A stretch of 64,000 bases of DNA from Petrolisthes cinctipes (Eukaryota; Arthropoda; Malacostraca; Decapoda; Porcellanidae). A program made the position numbers and the translations under genes. The stretch is from positions 234,357 through 298,356 of the forward strand of contig JAWQEG010002490.1 of the NCBI GenBank assembly GCA_033782935.1. The letters are read 5' to 3'. Of this stretch, positions 1 to 9,566 are shown piece after piece (positions within the stretch are counted from its first letter, which is position 1; each line of letters opens with the position of its first letter). Under the pieces are notes generated by a model, which had not been told where the DNA came from, ran no database searches, and was given only the letters and a program-made list of their open reading frames with translations.

Positions 1-332
1 AGTTCTCCCGGGGTTATGGAACTTGACAGAGGATTCTGACTGGGACGAGGTGTCAATGATATCTAGGGTATTTAAAGTAAGGTGGAGAATTCTTTCCTGC
101 GGGAAGGGGATACAGTCTAAAGACTGGGGAGGAGAAAAAGTTGGCAGTGTATTAACACTGACTAACCAATTAGGATGAATAGTGTCTGATATTGTTCAGT
201 AAGGTGTAGTGATAGTGATAAACGGAATGTATGTAAAGAGTAAATGGGGGGGGAATTGAACTAAAATTTTTTTTAAGGGAAATAGATAAATTAATTTTCA
301 CTGTAAGTTCCAGCTAAGGAAGGTGGGACATG
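1..332. other. Uncharacterised flank, possibly the 3' interior of an LTR element
   Basis: There is no convincing reading frame. The last bases before 333 are purine-rich (AAGGAAGGTGGGACATG), which could be a polypurine tract in front of the LTR-like block that follows. If so, this stretch is the untranslated 3' interior of a plus-strand retroelement cut by the window edge. No coding homology was recognised. Confidence 0.2.
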
Positions 333-1661
333 TGTAACACCCCTATTTTATATGTATTATTATTTGGGATATTTACGGGTGTTGTATATTTATATGTATT
401 AGAATAGGTTTTTAGTGTAGAATTGTAGGGAGTAGCCAGGCGGTGATTTAAGAAAGGAATGTAAAATAATTTAATGGAGACAGGGAATAACCTGCATTTC
501 TAATTATAATATATAATAACGAAGCTAACATTCCTATACTGTTACCGGCATTTAATTGTAACTTGCTTAGAAAATTAATTAGATTAGTTAGGGCCTACAG
601 TCGGGACAGTACATTTTCTTGTTGGCGGAACAATACAGGCCTTGAATATGTAAATAACAGTAGTGTAAAACTTTACACAAGGGAGAAAGCAATATATTTG
701 AGCTCACTTATATGTTTAAATTAGGTTATGTAATTATATACACCAGTAAGGGTAGAACTGATGGATTTGCCAGAAATTAAGATGAGTTGGTCACTACTTT
801 GCTTAAGAGAGTGAGAGTGGGGGAGATGGCGAGGCGGTACCCTGAGTTGCTACTACCTCATTCTGATCTCGTCTCTGCTGGTGGCAGGTAAGAGTTCCAA
901 CTCTCTCTCTCTCTCATCATAAATATAGTATTGTGAATATAGTGTGGTGAATCTACTAAGTCCCGTGATGGGATATAACTAACTAAGGAATATTGTGTGG
1001 TCACATTCAGGCATAGTAAGTAAAGTATGTTTTTTTTCTCATGCTCATTCTGATCTCGTCTCTGCTGGTGACAGCCATTAAATAGCATTCTCCCTTGGTG
1101 TTTAGTGAACCACGTGGTACTAAGAAAATTAACTACATTTGCTGGCAATTTTATAGTTTCATTTATAATATTGAGATTAGGATATTATTTTTTTTTGGTA
1201 TTAACTATATTTCGGCCTTATTGTGCAAAATTTATTATTAGGAATTATTTGAAATATTGTGGGAGGGGGGACACTTCATGTAATATTTTTTTTATATGTA
1301 CTTAGATCTGTCACTAGCGAGGCACGGAATTATTCCTGTCCTAGTAGACAGAAAAGGGAGTAGGAACTGTATTAAGGGAGGGGGGATATTTCATAGTAAT
1401 AATTGTTTTTGTTTTGGATTTATGTGTTAGCTCTGTCAACTGGCGAGACCCGGAATTATTCCTATCCTAGTTGACAGAAAAGGGAGTAGGTAATATTAGC
1501 AAAGGGGGGGGGGGACAGAAATTATTATTATAGGGAACTTGTTGTACTTGTAACAAATAGGTGAATATAATAAACGGGTTTATAATTGTCTGAGTATTTC
1601 CGTCACCGATATAACAAATAGACTGTGTACCTATATAGAGATTAGTTCTCCTTTCACAACA
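333..1661 (+). repeat. Candidate long terminal repeat
   Basis: The block begins TGTAACACCCC and ends CTTTCACAACA, the TG...CA pattern of LTRs. It has a polyadenylation-like AATAAA near 1568 followed by about 90 bp that could be R/U5. Inside are two tandem copies of a segment of about 120 bp (about 1260-1378 and 1378-1512), each with a G-run and 'cggaattattcct'. A 30-bp phrase, ctcattctgatctcgtctct, also occurs twice (about 858 and 1044). No second LTR lies in the window, so this rests on end structure only. Confidence 0.3.
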
Positions 1662-2072
1662 CTGATCGTACCCCCGTTAAAATTGTAGTCTGGGTTGCTT
1701 ACTCGCGAGCCTTCTTAACGTAACGTTACGCTACCCTTCCGGTGTGTGCTCACTTGGTTCCTCTGATCGACTTTGGTCTGGTGGTGGCAGCGTTTCCCCA
1801 GTACTGTAGAGGAGCTGGACTTGTCCTTTGTATGATTTATTTTTGGTATTCGCAAGGCAAGTCCTGTTCCTCATCGGTATCTTGTTTTTTTCTCCAGACC
1901 AGGTTGATACAGCTATAGGATAGAGTGTAGCATACACTGGTTGTTTTTTTTTTTTTTTGTTAAAGGCAGTAGATTTTTGTTTCCCTCCACAAGTAGAGTA
2001 AAAAAAGAGTAAAATCAAAGAATAACGTAAGGGGACAAAAATAGAGCTTTTACATGTATACACTACATAATA
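1662..2072. other. Intergenic DNA, no gene seen
   Basis: Non-coding, with a T-run near 1944-1958 and the phrase tggtggtggcagcg near 1780, which resembles but does not prove a retroelement primer site. No domain or repeat family was identified. Confidence 0.4.
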
Positions 2073-2426
2073 TGTGTGTGTGTGTGTATGTTTTTGACAC
2101 ACACCACTTCTGGTAATTTATTCCATTCATCTATTACTCTATTTGGAAAGCTATATTTCTGTACATATTTGTGTGTGTGTGTGTGTGTGTGTTTTTGACA
2201 CACACCACTTCTTCTGGTAATTTATTCAATTCGTCTTTTACTCTATTTGGAAAGCTATATTTCTGTACATATTTGTGTGTGTGTGTGTGTGTGTGTATGT
2301 TTTTGACACACACCACTTCTTCTGGTAATTTATTCAATTCGTCTATTACTCTATTTGGAAATCTATATATCTGTACATCTTTATCTCCTCTTCTTTTAAT
2401 TAATTTCTTACTGTGTCCTCTCATTG
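2073..2426 (-). pseudogene. Triplicated C-terminal scrap of a CR1/L2-like reverse transcriptase
   Basis: The minus strand encodes, three times in tandem, a peptide reading FPNRV(I/K)DELNKLPEEVV. This is the usual extreme C-terminus of CR1/L2-type non-LTR polyproteins (consensus like NRVIDEWNKLPEEVV, known from the family). The period is about 114 bp, each copy followed by a (TG)n run and 'tttttgacacacaccact'. The rightmost copy has a few more upstream residues (RGHSKKLIKRRGDKDV) before being cut at 2427 by the copia LTR. No catalytic part remains, so this is a relic enlarged by tandem duplication. Confidence 0.55.
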
Positions 2427-2633
2427 TGTTAAGCTGGTAGATACATATGGCAGGATAAAGCAGAGGCACAGGAGCAAGGAAATTAACTTTATAATTCTGG
2501 AGGCAACACACATGGAACGTAGCAGCCAGTGTCAACCACCACCTCTCTCACTCACACATCTCCAAAACATAAACAAATGACATTTCGTGAAGCGCGGAGC
2601 ATAACATCTCACACAAATTTAACATAGTTAACA
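2427..2633 (-). mobile_element. Ty1/copia element, 3' LTR
   Basis: About 207 bp, closely matching 7263-7474. On the minus strand it starts TGTTAACTATG and ends CAGCTTAACA. The flanking 5 bp do not match the other side (cattg against tgtgt), so no target-site duplication is evident. Confidence 0.8.
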
Positions 2634-2672
2634 TGTATAATATGTTTGGTATTCAATTTTCTTGACTTTTCA

Positions 2673-2716
<44 letters not shown>

Positions 2717-2919
2717 CATCTATCTCTCTATGTAACATCTCACACAAATTGAACATATTTAAAATATTCCCTCTCTTCTAAATAAAATGGAATTATATTC
2801 AAACTAATGCAGCTCAAATAGATGACAACAGTATAAAAATAAAAAACTTATAGGCAAATAGAACATAAAAAATTATTGTTCTTTTTACGAAATTAATATA
2901 CTTCAGTTAATTTGTTAGC
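2634..2919 (-). repeat. (ATT)n tract between two partial copies of the copia LTR start; 3' untranslated interior
   Basis: About 60 bp of ATT repeat (2675-2717) is followed at 2731-2766 by a second copy of the first 30-odd bases of the LTR (taacatctcacacaaattg). On the minus strand a purine run (AGAAGAGAGGGA, about 2772-2783) precedes this second copy, so it may be the original polypurine tract and LTR start. The rest, 2790-2919, is AT-rich element interior without a gene. Confidence 0.5.
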
Positions 2920-3738
2920 TTACAATCCCAAACATCCATTTTCAAAAACACAAGCTATCTTCAAAGAATTCACTCCTTTCTTTGTTAACACATCAGCCAA
3001 TTGTGCCTTTGACTCTAACCAAAACACTTTCAACTCTCCACTCTGAACCATTTCTTTGAGAATAGTTATGTCAATTCTTAATCTCTTCTCTGAAACATTT
3101 TTCACAGAGTACACATTATCATAAAGTGAATGGTTATCTACATAAAGTTCTACAGGCAACCTTCTTTCATTATCATACAATATCTGAGACAACATATTTC
3201 CAAGATACTAGGCCATAATATCTACTGCCTCAGTAGCTGCTAGAGTTTCAGCTGCAAGGGTGCTCTTCACAACTCTTCTCATCCTCTTTGCTTCCCAATA
3301 CAAAGGACAACTATTTCCATTTTCTCCTACAAGGAAAATCACAAAGCCCCCAGCACTACTAGATCCATCTGGGAGACCAGCATAAGAAGCATCACTGTAC
3401 ACAACTAACTTACAACTAGAGGTATCACCAACTTCTGGAAAGTACATTGAATTTTCAAAAGTACAGGCTTTTCTTAGACATTTATTTGCCTCGATCAAAT
3501 CTCCTACTTTAGGATGATTTACTTTGCAGCTAAGTTCTAACACATCATATGACAGATCAGGCCTTGAATTGGTACATAACCACCCTAGTTGGCCCACCAA
3601 ACTCCTGAAACTCTCCTTTTCTTCATTACATTCCAACCTCTTATTTAGTCCTCTCACAGCACTTACATTTACAGCTTCCAAAAGTTTACAGTACTCATTC
3701 TGATGAATTTTGACACCCTGATCATTCATTCTGTACAA
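2920..3738 (-). pseudogene. Ty1/copia RNase H domain (with RT connection), one in-frame stop
   Basis: This is the C-terminal end of the copia polyprotein. It reads FRSLVGQLGWLCTNSRPDL (connection region) and then RNase H with the four acidic positions visible: YSDASYAG (D), LAAETLA (E), LYVDNHSLYD (D) and QLADVLTKKG (D). A single TAG at about 3205-3207 splits it into 176- and 91-residue pieces in the same frame. RNase H degrades the RNA strand during reverse transcription. The domain is otherwise complete and ends at 2920, just upstream of the 3' non-coding interior. Confidence 0.85.
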
Positions 3739-4896
3739 TACTTAGTCCAATATATTTGAAAATGTCTTTATTTTGTTCCTTAACCTGAAACTGACTTCTT
3801 ATTTTGGCAATGACAACATTTTCCAATCTCTTTGTTCCTCCCCACAAGAAGTGATCTACATGCATCCAAAACATATCACACAACTCTCGCTGCAGGGTCA
3901 GTTTTTACCTGAGTACATCCCATCTTCAACATGAAGGTTTTCACTGTGAGATACTACCTCCTAGCTGCATCATTGATTCCACATACACATTTTTGTAATT
4001 TCCACAGAACAGTACTATCACCACCTGCCTCAGTAGGAGGAATAAGATACACATCACACTCAAACCGTTCACTCTGTAGGAATGCAGCCTTAATGTCAAT
4101 TGAGTTCACTCCCCACTTTTTAGAAGACAGTATTGCAACAAAAGACCTCAACATTTCTTTACTAACAGTGGGAAGGAAAATCTGACTGAACTTCTTCTTT
4201 TTCCTCAAAACCTCTAGCAACCAACCTTGCTTTAATTTTCTTTTTTCCATCCTTATTTTATTTTTCAGTTACTACCCATCGAACTGAGAGTTCATTTTGA
4301 CCCATGTTTGTAACTTCCTCATACACACCAAAATTCTTCCAACTTCTCATTTCTTCTTGTTTTGCCTTGTCAAGTTCTTGATTCTCCATGTTTTCACAAG
4401 CCATTACTATTTCACTGGGTTCCTGTACTCCATTCTCTTCTAATATAGGTATCCACTTTTCTACATCTCTGTTCCAGTCAAGGGCTGATAAGCTTCCATC
4501 CTCATATTTAACGTTCCTCCAATTACTGTATTTTCCTATTGATTTTCCAGCACGACTATGCATAGTTACTGTCTGCCACTCATCTGACTCTTTTGAAAGG
4601 AACTTTACTTTCTGTCCAATCTTTGGGATACTTTTGACTCTCACACTATCTTCATGTGTATCCTCAACTATACTGTGATATTCTTCTTTTTTGTCATAAC
4701 TTTCTACAGGATTTTCAACTGGATTTATAACTGCTTCAATCTCTTTCTTCTCAGTTTTAACTTCTTTTGTTTGATGTCTGAGTGTGTCAAGTAGTGAGTT
4801 TCTCCCATCTTTGGTGTCTGTGTCAAAACTGTATGGTATTTCCTGAACATGGTTTTCATGGACTCTTACAGTATTTGAACCATACTTCAGAATCAT
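3739..4896 (-). pseudogene. Ty1/copia reverse transcriptase, broken
   Basis: 4258-4896 carries the IN-RT linker and the RT start (ENQELDKAKQEEMRSWKNF, then NELSVRWVVTEK). 3954-4250 continues with the palm region, including motif A (SIDIKAAFLQ). 3739-3953 is readable only across frame changes and stops. The catalytic motif C there reads H-V-D-H at 3851-3862, so the second aspartate of the expected V-D-D is replaced by histidine. RT copies element RNA into DNA; this copy cannot be functional. The integrase-before-RT order confirms Ty1/copia. The sequence style resembles the GalEa-like copia group common in crustaceans (inference). Confidence 0.85.
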
Positions 4897-5857
4897 TGTT
4901 TTACCATCTTGACCAATGATTACAGCTGGTCCTTTCCACTCCTTTTGATCTTCTCTCTTGAAATAAACTTGATCTCCATTTTCAAGTGGCTTCTTAGTGG
5001 TTCTAACTTTATGTCTTAGTGCACGTCAAATTTTCTCAGAGGCTTCAGCAGCAATAAAAGCCTTCCTTGATGAGTGGCTAGCATTGAGATGTTTGGCAAC
5101 AATCTCACTGGACATTGTACCTTCTAGAGCGGGAAGTTCATCATTCAGGGTACATGGCAGGTTAGGATTCCTTCCATATACAAGTTGATACTGGCTGAAA
5201 CCCTCCCACCATCTGAACACAGTTCTTTGCATTAACTGCCCAAGCTAAGGCCACTCTTAATGACAATTTTGGTTGCTCTGTTATTATTTTTGCCACCATT
5301 TCATCTATTACTGCATGGTTACGTTCACACAGGCCATTACTGAAGGGTGAATATGCTGGTGTATGCATCACTTGAATGTTCATATTTTCACACCTATCAA
5401 GGAATGTGGTGTTGACAAACTCCCCACCATTATCACATAAAAACTTCACAGGAGCTCCTAAACCAGTTCCCAACCATGTTTCAATGACTTTTTCAACAAT
5501 CTCCTTTGGTTCTTTACTTTTTGTTACACATGATTTTGAGAACCTTGTAGCCATATCTACCTTATGAAGAAAATATGTATCACCCTTCTTATACTCCTTT
5601 AGATCTATTGCTACAACTTGGTTGAACTCTTTTGCCATAGTCACACTCACAACTGGTGTTGATGGTGTTTTCTTGTACTTCATACATATTTTACAGCTAT
5701 TTGACACCTCCTCAGCATGAACAAAACACATCTCATCATCAATGTCTCCATCTTTCAATAGCTGAATTAACCTCCTACATGTGGGATGACCAAATTGTAG
5801 GTGCAGTTTTTCTATCTTCTTTTTCTTTTCCTTTTCATCACTGCCCAATGTCAGCAT
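4897..5857 (-). pseudogene. Ty1/copia integrase, broken
   Basis: The pre-integrase zinc motif is visible (LHLQFGHPTCRRLI ... SCKICMKYKK). The catalytic DDE core follows: VVAIDLKEY (D), FLCDNGGEFVN (D) and SNGLCERNHAV (E). The core lies at 5162-5857. A frameshift near 5215-5230 moves the frame to 5026-5232 (QLVYGRNPNLPC, the usual conserved segment after the core). An in-frame TGA at 5026-5028 then interrupts it before the C-terminal domain (5025-4897, ENGDQVYFKREDQKEWKGP). TGA probably came from CGA. Integrase inserts element cDNA into the host genome. Confidence 0.85.
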
Positions 5858-6466
5858 TATTTCTTCTGTTTTCTTCCAAACTTCCTTCTCATCCCTTAGC
5901 AGGAGACAATAGTGTCCTCAAGAAGTGTACCTTAACTTTACCCTTTTTCCATGTATCATATCAATGTCATTTTCCAGGTCTAGTTTCATTTGTGCTTTCT
6001 TCATTGATTTCTTGCTGAACAGAAGGGGAATAGAGCAGTCTACCACATCAGCTATTACATAAGCCCTGTCACCTATGATGTTCACTGGAAATTTCACCTT
6101 CTTTGTAGACCTGTACACATTTCCGTCACCAAATCTAAATGTTGCCTCACTGTTTTCCTCTTGTATACTTGATTTTTCCTCTTCTGATAAAGTCTGTATA
6201 TACGTTGTCAACCAATCAACACCACACACTGTAGAGCTGTAGGCTGTGTCCAGGACAGCATAACAAATAGTCTCTGTCATAAGTACAGACATTGTGCCGG
6301 GGCTTTCAACAACAGCATATGTTTCTACCTCTTTCTTACCTTCCTCACCTGCACTGTTCACATAAATATTCATATTTTTAGGACATGCTGGAGACAAATG
6401 GTATTCTGATCCACACATAACATTTTCTAATGTTACCATATCTGTCAACAGAATTTTGTTGTACAC
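5858..6466 (-). pseudogene. Ty1/copia nucleocapsid end and aspartic protease
   Basis: This frame starts at the second half of a CCHC zinc knuckle (CGSEYHLSPACPKN) and continues into an aspartic protease with AVLDTAYSSTVCG, where the D-T-A triad stands for the catalytic D-T/S-G. The protease cuts the gag-pol polyprotein. The knuckle's first cysteine pair (K-C-Y-V) lies in the upstream gag frame, so a frameshift near 6430 cuts the CX2CX4HX4C motif in two. The frame stops at 5918; the junction with the integrase part is also shifted. Confidence 0.8.
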
Positions 6467-7244
6467 TCTTCTCAGTTCTGTTTACTATGTTGCCTCTTCC
6501 TCTACTTCTCCTAAATCCTCCACGTCCTCTTCCTCTATTGACTACATTTACTTTTTCTGTGCTAAACACTGGCTCAGTCTTTACCACGACAGCAGGTGTC
6601 TCACTTTTACCACTCCCTGACCCTGCACCAAGTGACAGCACTTCTTGGCTTCCGAAAAATTTCTTTAGGGCTTGCTGCATAGAATCAAAAACATTTTCAG
6701 GTTCACTAAAAGACACTGCTGTCAACACAATTTGTTTGTCTTTAATCTCTAGCCCTGCATTATCTAACAATTTGAAAGCCAAAATACACTTTGGAATACT
6801 CACTTTGTATTTTTCTAGAACAGCATTTCTCTTCACAAATTCCAATGTGTACTTTTCCATGGCATCCTCCTTTTCTTTTGTGAAAGTGTCGAATCTTGTC
6901 CATGCTTCATAAGCGGCTGACATTTCATCCTTTTGATACCCCTTGTCTAAATGTTGCAGCAAAACGTTCATTCCATCATCATTTGTCAACTCGTCAATGT
7001 TCACCTCTTCAAAAATCTTGCTCCTCACCTCGCTTCCTTCTGGGAATGACAGGGCAACAGCCACAGCTTGCTTCTTCTTGCCAATATTTGTGACAAACTT
7101 CCAAGCTTTCAGCTCTTGCTTCCATCGGTCATAGCTTTTGTCTCCTCCAAACGCTGGTACTCGAGCCCGTTCGCTGCCGTCACCATTCCCGTTCATGTTG
7201 TCTGATTTCTTAATCTGGGTCCACTTGTTTCCTCTGCCATGCAA
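6378..7244 (-). pseudogene. Ty1/copia gag
   Basis: 288 residues, starting with a methionine a few bases inside the primer-binding region. It has a copia-type capsid segment (GGDKSYDRWKQELKAWKFV, then EAWTRFDTFTKEKEDAMEKY), a glycine-arginine-rich basic stretch near residues 243-260 (RGRGRGGFRRSRGRGN), and the beginning of the zinc knuckle. It ends in a wrong frame (after KCYV) because of the shift near 6430. Gag forms the particle in which reverse transcription happens. Confidence 0.85.
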
Positions 7245-7249
7245 CTACG

Positions 7250-7260
7250 CTCTGCTACCA
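7250..7260 (-). promoter_or_regulatory. Primer-binding site, initiator tRNA-Met
   Basis: On the minus strand TGGTAGCAGAG follows the 5' LTR after 2 bases. It is the exact complement of the 3' end (CTCTGCTACCA) of animal initiator tRNA-Met. This sets the element's orientation and LTR boundary. Confidence 0.75.
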
Positions 7261-7262
7261 TT

Positions 7263-7474
7263 TGTTGAGCTGGTAGATACATATGGCAGGATAAAGCAGA
7301 GGCACAGAAGCAAGGAAATTAACTTTAATTCTGTAGGCAACACACATGGAACGTAGCAGCCAGTGCCAACCATCCCCGCTCGCACTCGCACATCTCTAAA
7401 ACATAAACAACAAAACAAATGACATTCGCGAAGCGCGGAGCGTAACATCTCACACAAATTGAACATAGTTAACA
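7263..7474 (-). mobile_element. Ty1/copia element, 5' LTR
   Basis: 212 bp. On the minus strand it starts TGTTAACTATG and ends CAGCTCAACA. It is near-identical to 2427-2633, with a few substitutions and short indels. The short LTR is typical for animal copia elements. The whole element spans 2427-7474. Confidence 0.85.
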
Positions 7475-7868
7475 TGTGTGTGTGTGTTATTGTCTTAAGT
7501 AGTGTGTAGCTGCTTGTATTAAATTAAAAGATGGTAGTTAACCTATTTATTGGAAAGTTTATCATCTAAGGAACAGAGGGCCTCTGGTTAGATGGCAGAA
7601 CAGAGTGGAAGAGTATGTAAAGGAGAGAAACGTGAGGGGCAGAGTAGGGACGGACCAAGTAAGGAGGGAGTGTTGGAACAGGGAGAACTGGAGACACTTC
7701 TGCCGTGGCCACCCCCTTGGGGGGAGTTCCCAGAGGGAACGAGGTGTCAGAGCTATAGATAGATAGATAGGAACAGAGGGAAGCTGTCAAACTCTTACGT
7801 GAGTTACCCCTATATGGATGATTATATTTGACCGCGACTATAATGTGACATCTATATCCAGTAATCCA
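7475..7868 (+). repeat. Dispersed repeat X, copy 1 (interrupted)
   Basis: It carries the phrases ttaagtagtgtgtagctgct, cctatttattggaaagttta and acccctatatggatgattat, found again at 22362-22640 (complete) and 20662-20723 (start only). Here it is split by a 188-bp insertion at 7581-7768. No coding capacity was seen; the family is not identified. Confidence 0.6.
7581..7768 (+). mobile_element. 5'-truncated non-LTR retrotransposon, C-terminal end
   Basis: The plus strand encodes LVRWQNRVEEYV... and WNRENWRHFCRGHPLGG...GVRAIDR, then a stop. This matches the C-terminal tail common to many arthropod non-LTR polyproteins. It ends in a (GATA)n tail and is flanked by the direct repeat AGGAACAGAGGG (7569-7580 and 7769-7780). 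The same spot in repeat X copy 2 is uninterrupted (about 22553), so this is a clean target-primed insertion. Confidence 0.7.
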
Positions 7869-8434
7869 TCATCTCCTGGGAACTGAAGGAGCTCATTTGC
7901 ATAGCCTAGTACTTTGTTCTATGGCTTTCTGTAATATTTGTAGATTTGTAGTCTGTCTGTCTGTATACTTATATGTCTATTTGTCTATCTGTTTATCTAC
8001 CTTCCTATCAATCTATTTATTTATCTACAGTATTTATCTTTTTCTGTCTGTGTGTGTGTGTGTCTGTTGACTCTATTACTTTTGCTACACTGTCTTCAAG
8101 TTGCTGTCGAGTTTTTCTGATTGCCACAGAAGATAATATTACTTTTTTGTATTTCAAAAATTGTCTTTTACTTATTGGTGGCATATCAAATAATGAACAA
8201 AACCTTTGTACAGATGCAAAAGATAATCCTTCAAACATAGCACTGTAAACATGTTTCATGGTGTTTGTTTCCAGCTGATAATATGAAGTTGCCTTACTGT
8301 TGAGTTTAATTAAGTATTAGAGTATTTATTTAGAAGATTGTAAGACTTGTTTAGTATTGAATAAGGTAGACTTGTATAAGCTACTTTTTGCTTTATGGAG
8401 TTTGGTGGTAAGAGAAGAAAGAAGATATTATGCT
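7869..8434. other. Intergenic DNA with short (GTCT)/(TATC) tracts
   Basis: Simple-sequence DNA (7950-8060) and AT-rich DNA to 8434. A small minus-strand frame (8017-8259) has a phrase like FCSLFDMPPISKRQFLKYKK that could be a decayed transposase fragment, but I cannot assign it. Confidence 0.3.
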
Positions 8435-8674
8435 TGTCAAGTTGTCACCTATAATGACAACTCTACCTGTCATGGATTTGGCAGGATTATTTTGTGTCAA
8501 GTTGTCCCCTATAATGACAACTCTACCTGTCATGGATTTAGCAGGATTATTTTGTGTCAAGTTGTCACCTATAATGACAACTCTACCTGTCATGGATTTA
8601 GCAGGATTATTTTGTGTCAAGTTGTCACCTATAATGACAACTCTACCTGTCATGGATTTAGCAGGATTATTTTG
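8435..8674 (+). repeat. 60-bp minisatellite, four units
   Basis: Four head-to-tail 60-bp units differ at only a few positions. Each has the inverted repeat AGTTGTCA-7 nt-TGACAACT (broken in the second unit by A to C), so each can fold as a small hairpin. Because 60 is divisible by 3, it is open in several frames on both strands; the resulting peptides are by-products. Confidence 0.85.
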
Positions 8675-8676
8675 TG

Positions 8677-9566
8677 GAACCAGTCATCAAATGAACATGA
8701 ATGGAACCCTCCACTGGGGGACTTATTGTATTGTGTTCAGTCCAGGCATGATAAAGATGGATAGCCTTATATAAACACCACGTATTGAGGGAGTAACACA
8801 CCAGATGCAGTTCCAGAGAACATAATAGATATAAAGGATTTTGTTGATAGATGACCCTCTCTGGATATTTAGTGTCCTGCCTCACTATGACTTTCCTTTT
8901 ACCTGGATCATCAGTGAGATTTGTCTCATCAAAATTTATTATGTTCTCTGGAGGAACACCTTCTAGGGATTCTTTCAAGTTACTGTAGAACTGAGTTAAC
9001 ATGACTTTTGTAACTTTGGCTCTGATAGTCTTTATATTCTGGGACACTCGTTTGTGGTGCTCTAGGTACAGCCACAATCAAATATCCACCAACACTTTCC
9101 TTCCATCGTACAAAGAAATCAGTCTCAAATCAAAATATAATCATACAACATTTTATGTCAACTCAACCCCCTCAATTATTATTATTATGAGGTGCTGCAA
9201 AATCATACACGTGTTGTTTTTTATTACCAAGATATTTACTACGATGGAAGGAAAGTGTCGGTGGATATTTGATTGTGGCTGTACTTAGTGGCCCATTTCA
9301 TACCCGGCAAATTGTTACGGAAACTTGGACCGTAACGCCTCGTTTTTCTAAGTACCGTATGAGTTCACTAACATTCTCAAATGCATTATGTGGAGTGGGA
9401 ATCCCCTTTCTGACAATGTGAGCATTCTGTTACACAACAGTAACTCTTTATCATGAGTCAATGAGGTTCCACATCCTACTGGTTTGCTAGGTTTTGGTTT
9501 CATGTAATCATGCACTGTGCTCTTTTTTAATTTATATTTTTCTGCTGCTTTGCACACACTCATGTT
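8677..9566 (-). pseudogene. Pogo/Tigger-like DDE transposase relic
   Basis: The N-terminal part (9348-9566) has a Psq-type helix-turn-helix (MSVCKAAEKYKLKKSTVHDY) and a CENP-B-like follow-on (HDKELLLCNRMLTLSERGFP). The C-terminal part (8667-9064) has the DDE start IINFDETNLTDDPGKRKV with the first catalytic aspartate, then a decayed run (CLYKAIHLYHAWTE). A MITE at 9065-9285 separates the parts, and a non-LTR element joins at 9567, so the true N-terminus is lost. No second or third catalytic acid is visible. Confidence 0.65.
9065..9285. mobile_element. MITE family A, copy 1
   Basis: 221 bp with 45-bp terminal inverted repeats (GTACAGCCACAATC...) that differ at one internal position, flanked by TA on both sides as expected for a Tc1/mariner-type target. 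Non-coding. It is inserted in the pogo-like relic. Other copies: 26597-26889, 28777-28996 (inverted) and the fragment 32627-32699. Confidence 0.85.

Noticed and set aside
5026..5028. Programmed TGA readthrough or selenocysteine in copia integrase
   Set aside because: Other lesions in the same element make an ordinary CGA-to-TGA change far more likely.
8435..8674. CRISPR-like array
   Set aside because: Units are contiguous without unique spacers and the genome is eukaryotic. The same applies to 14080-14421.
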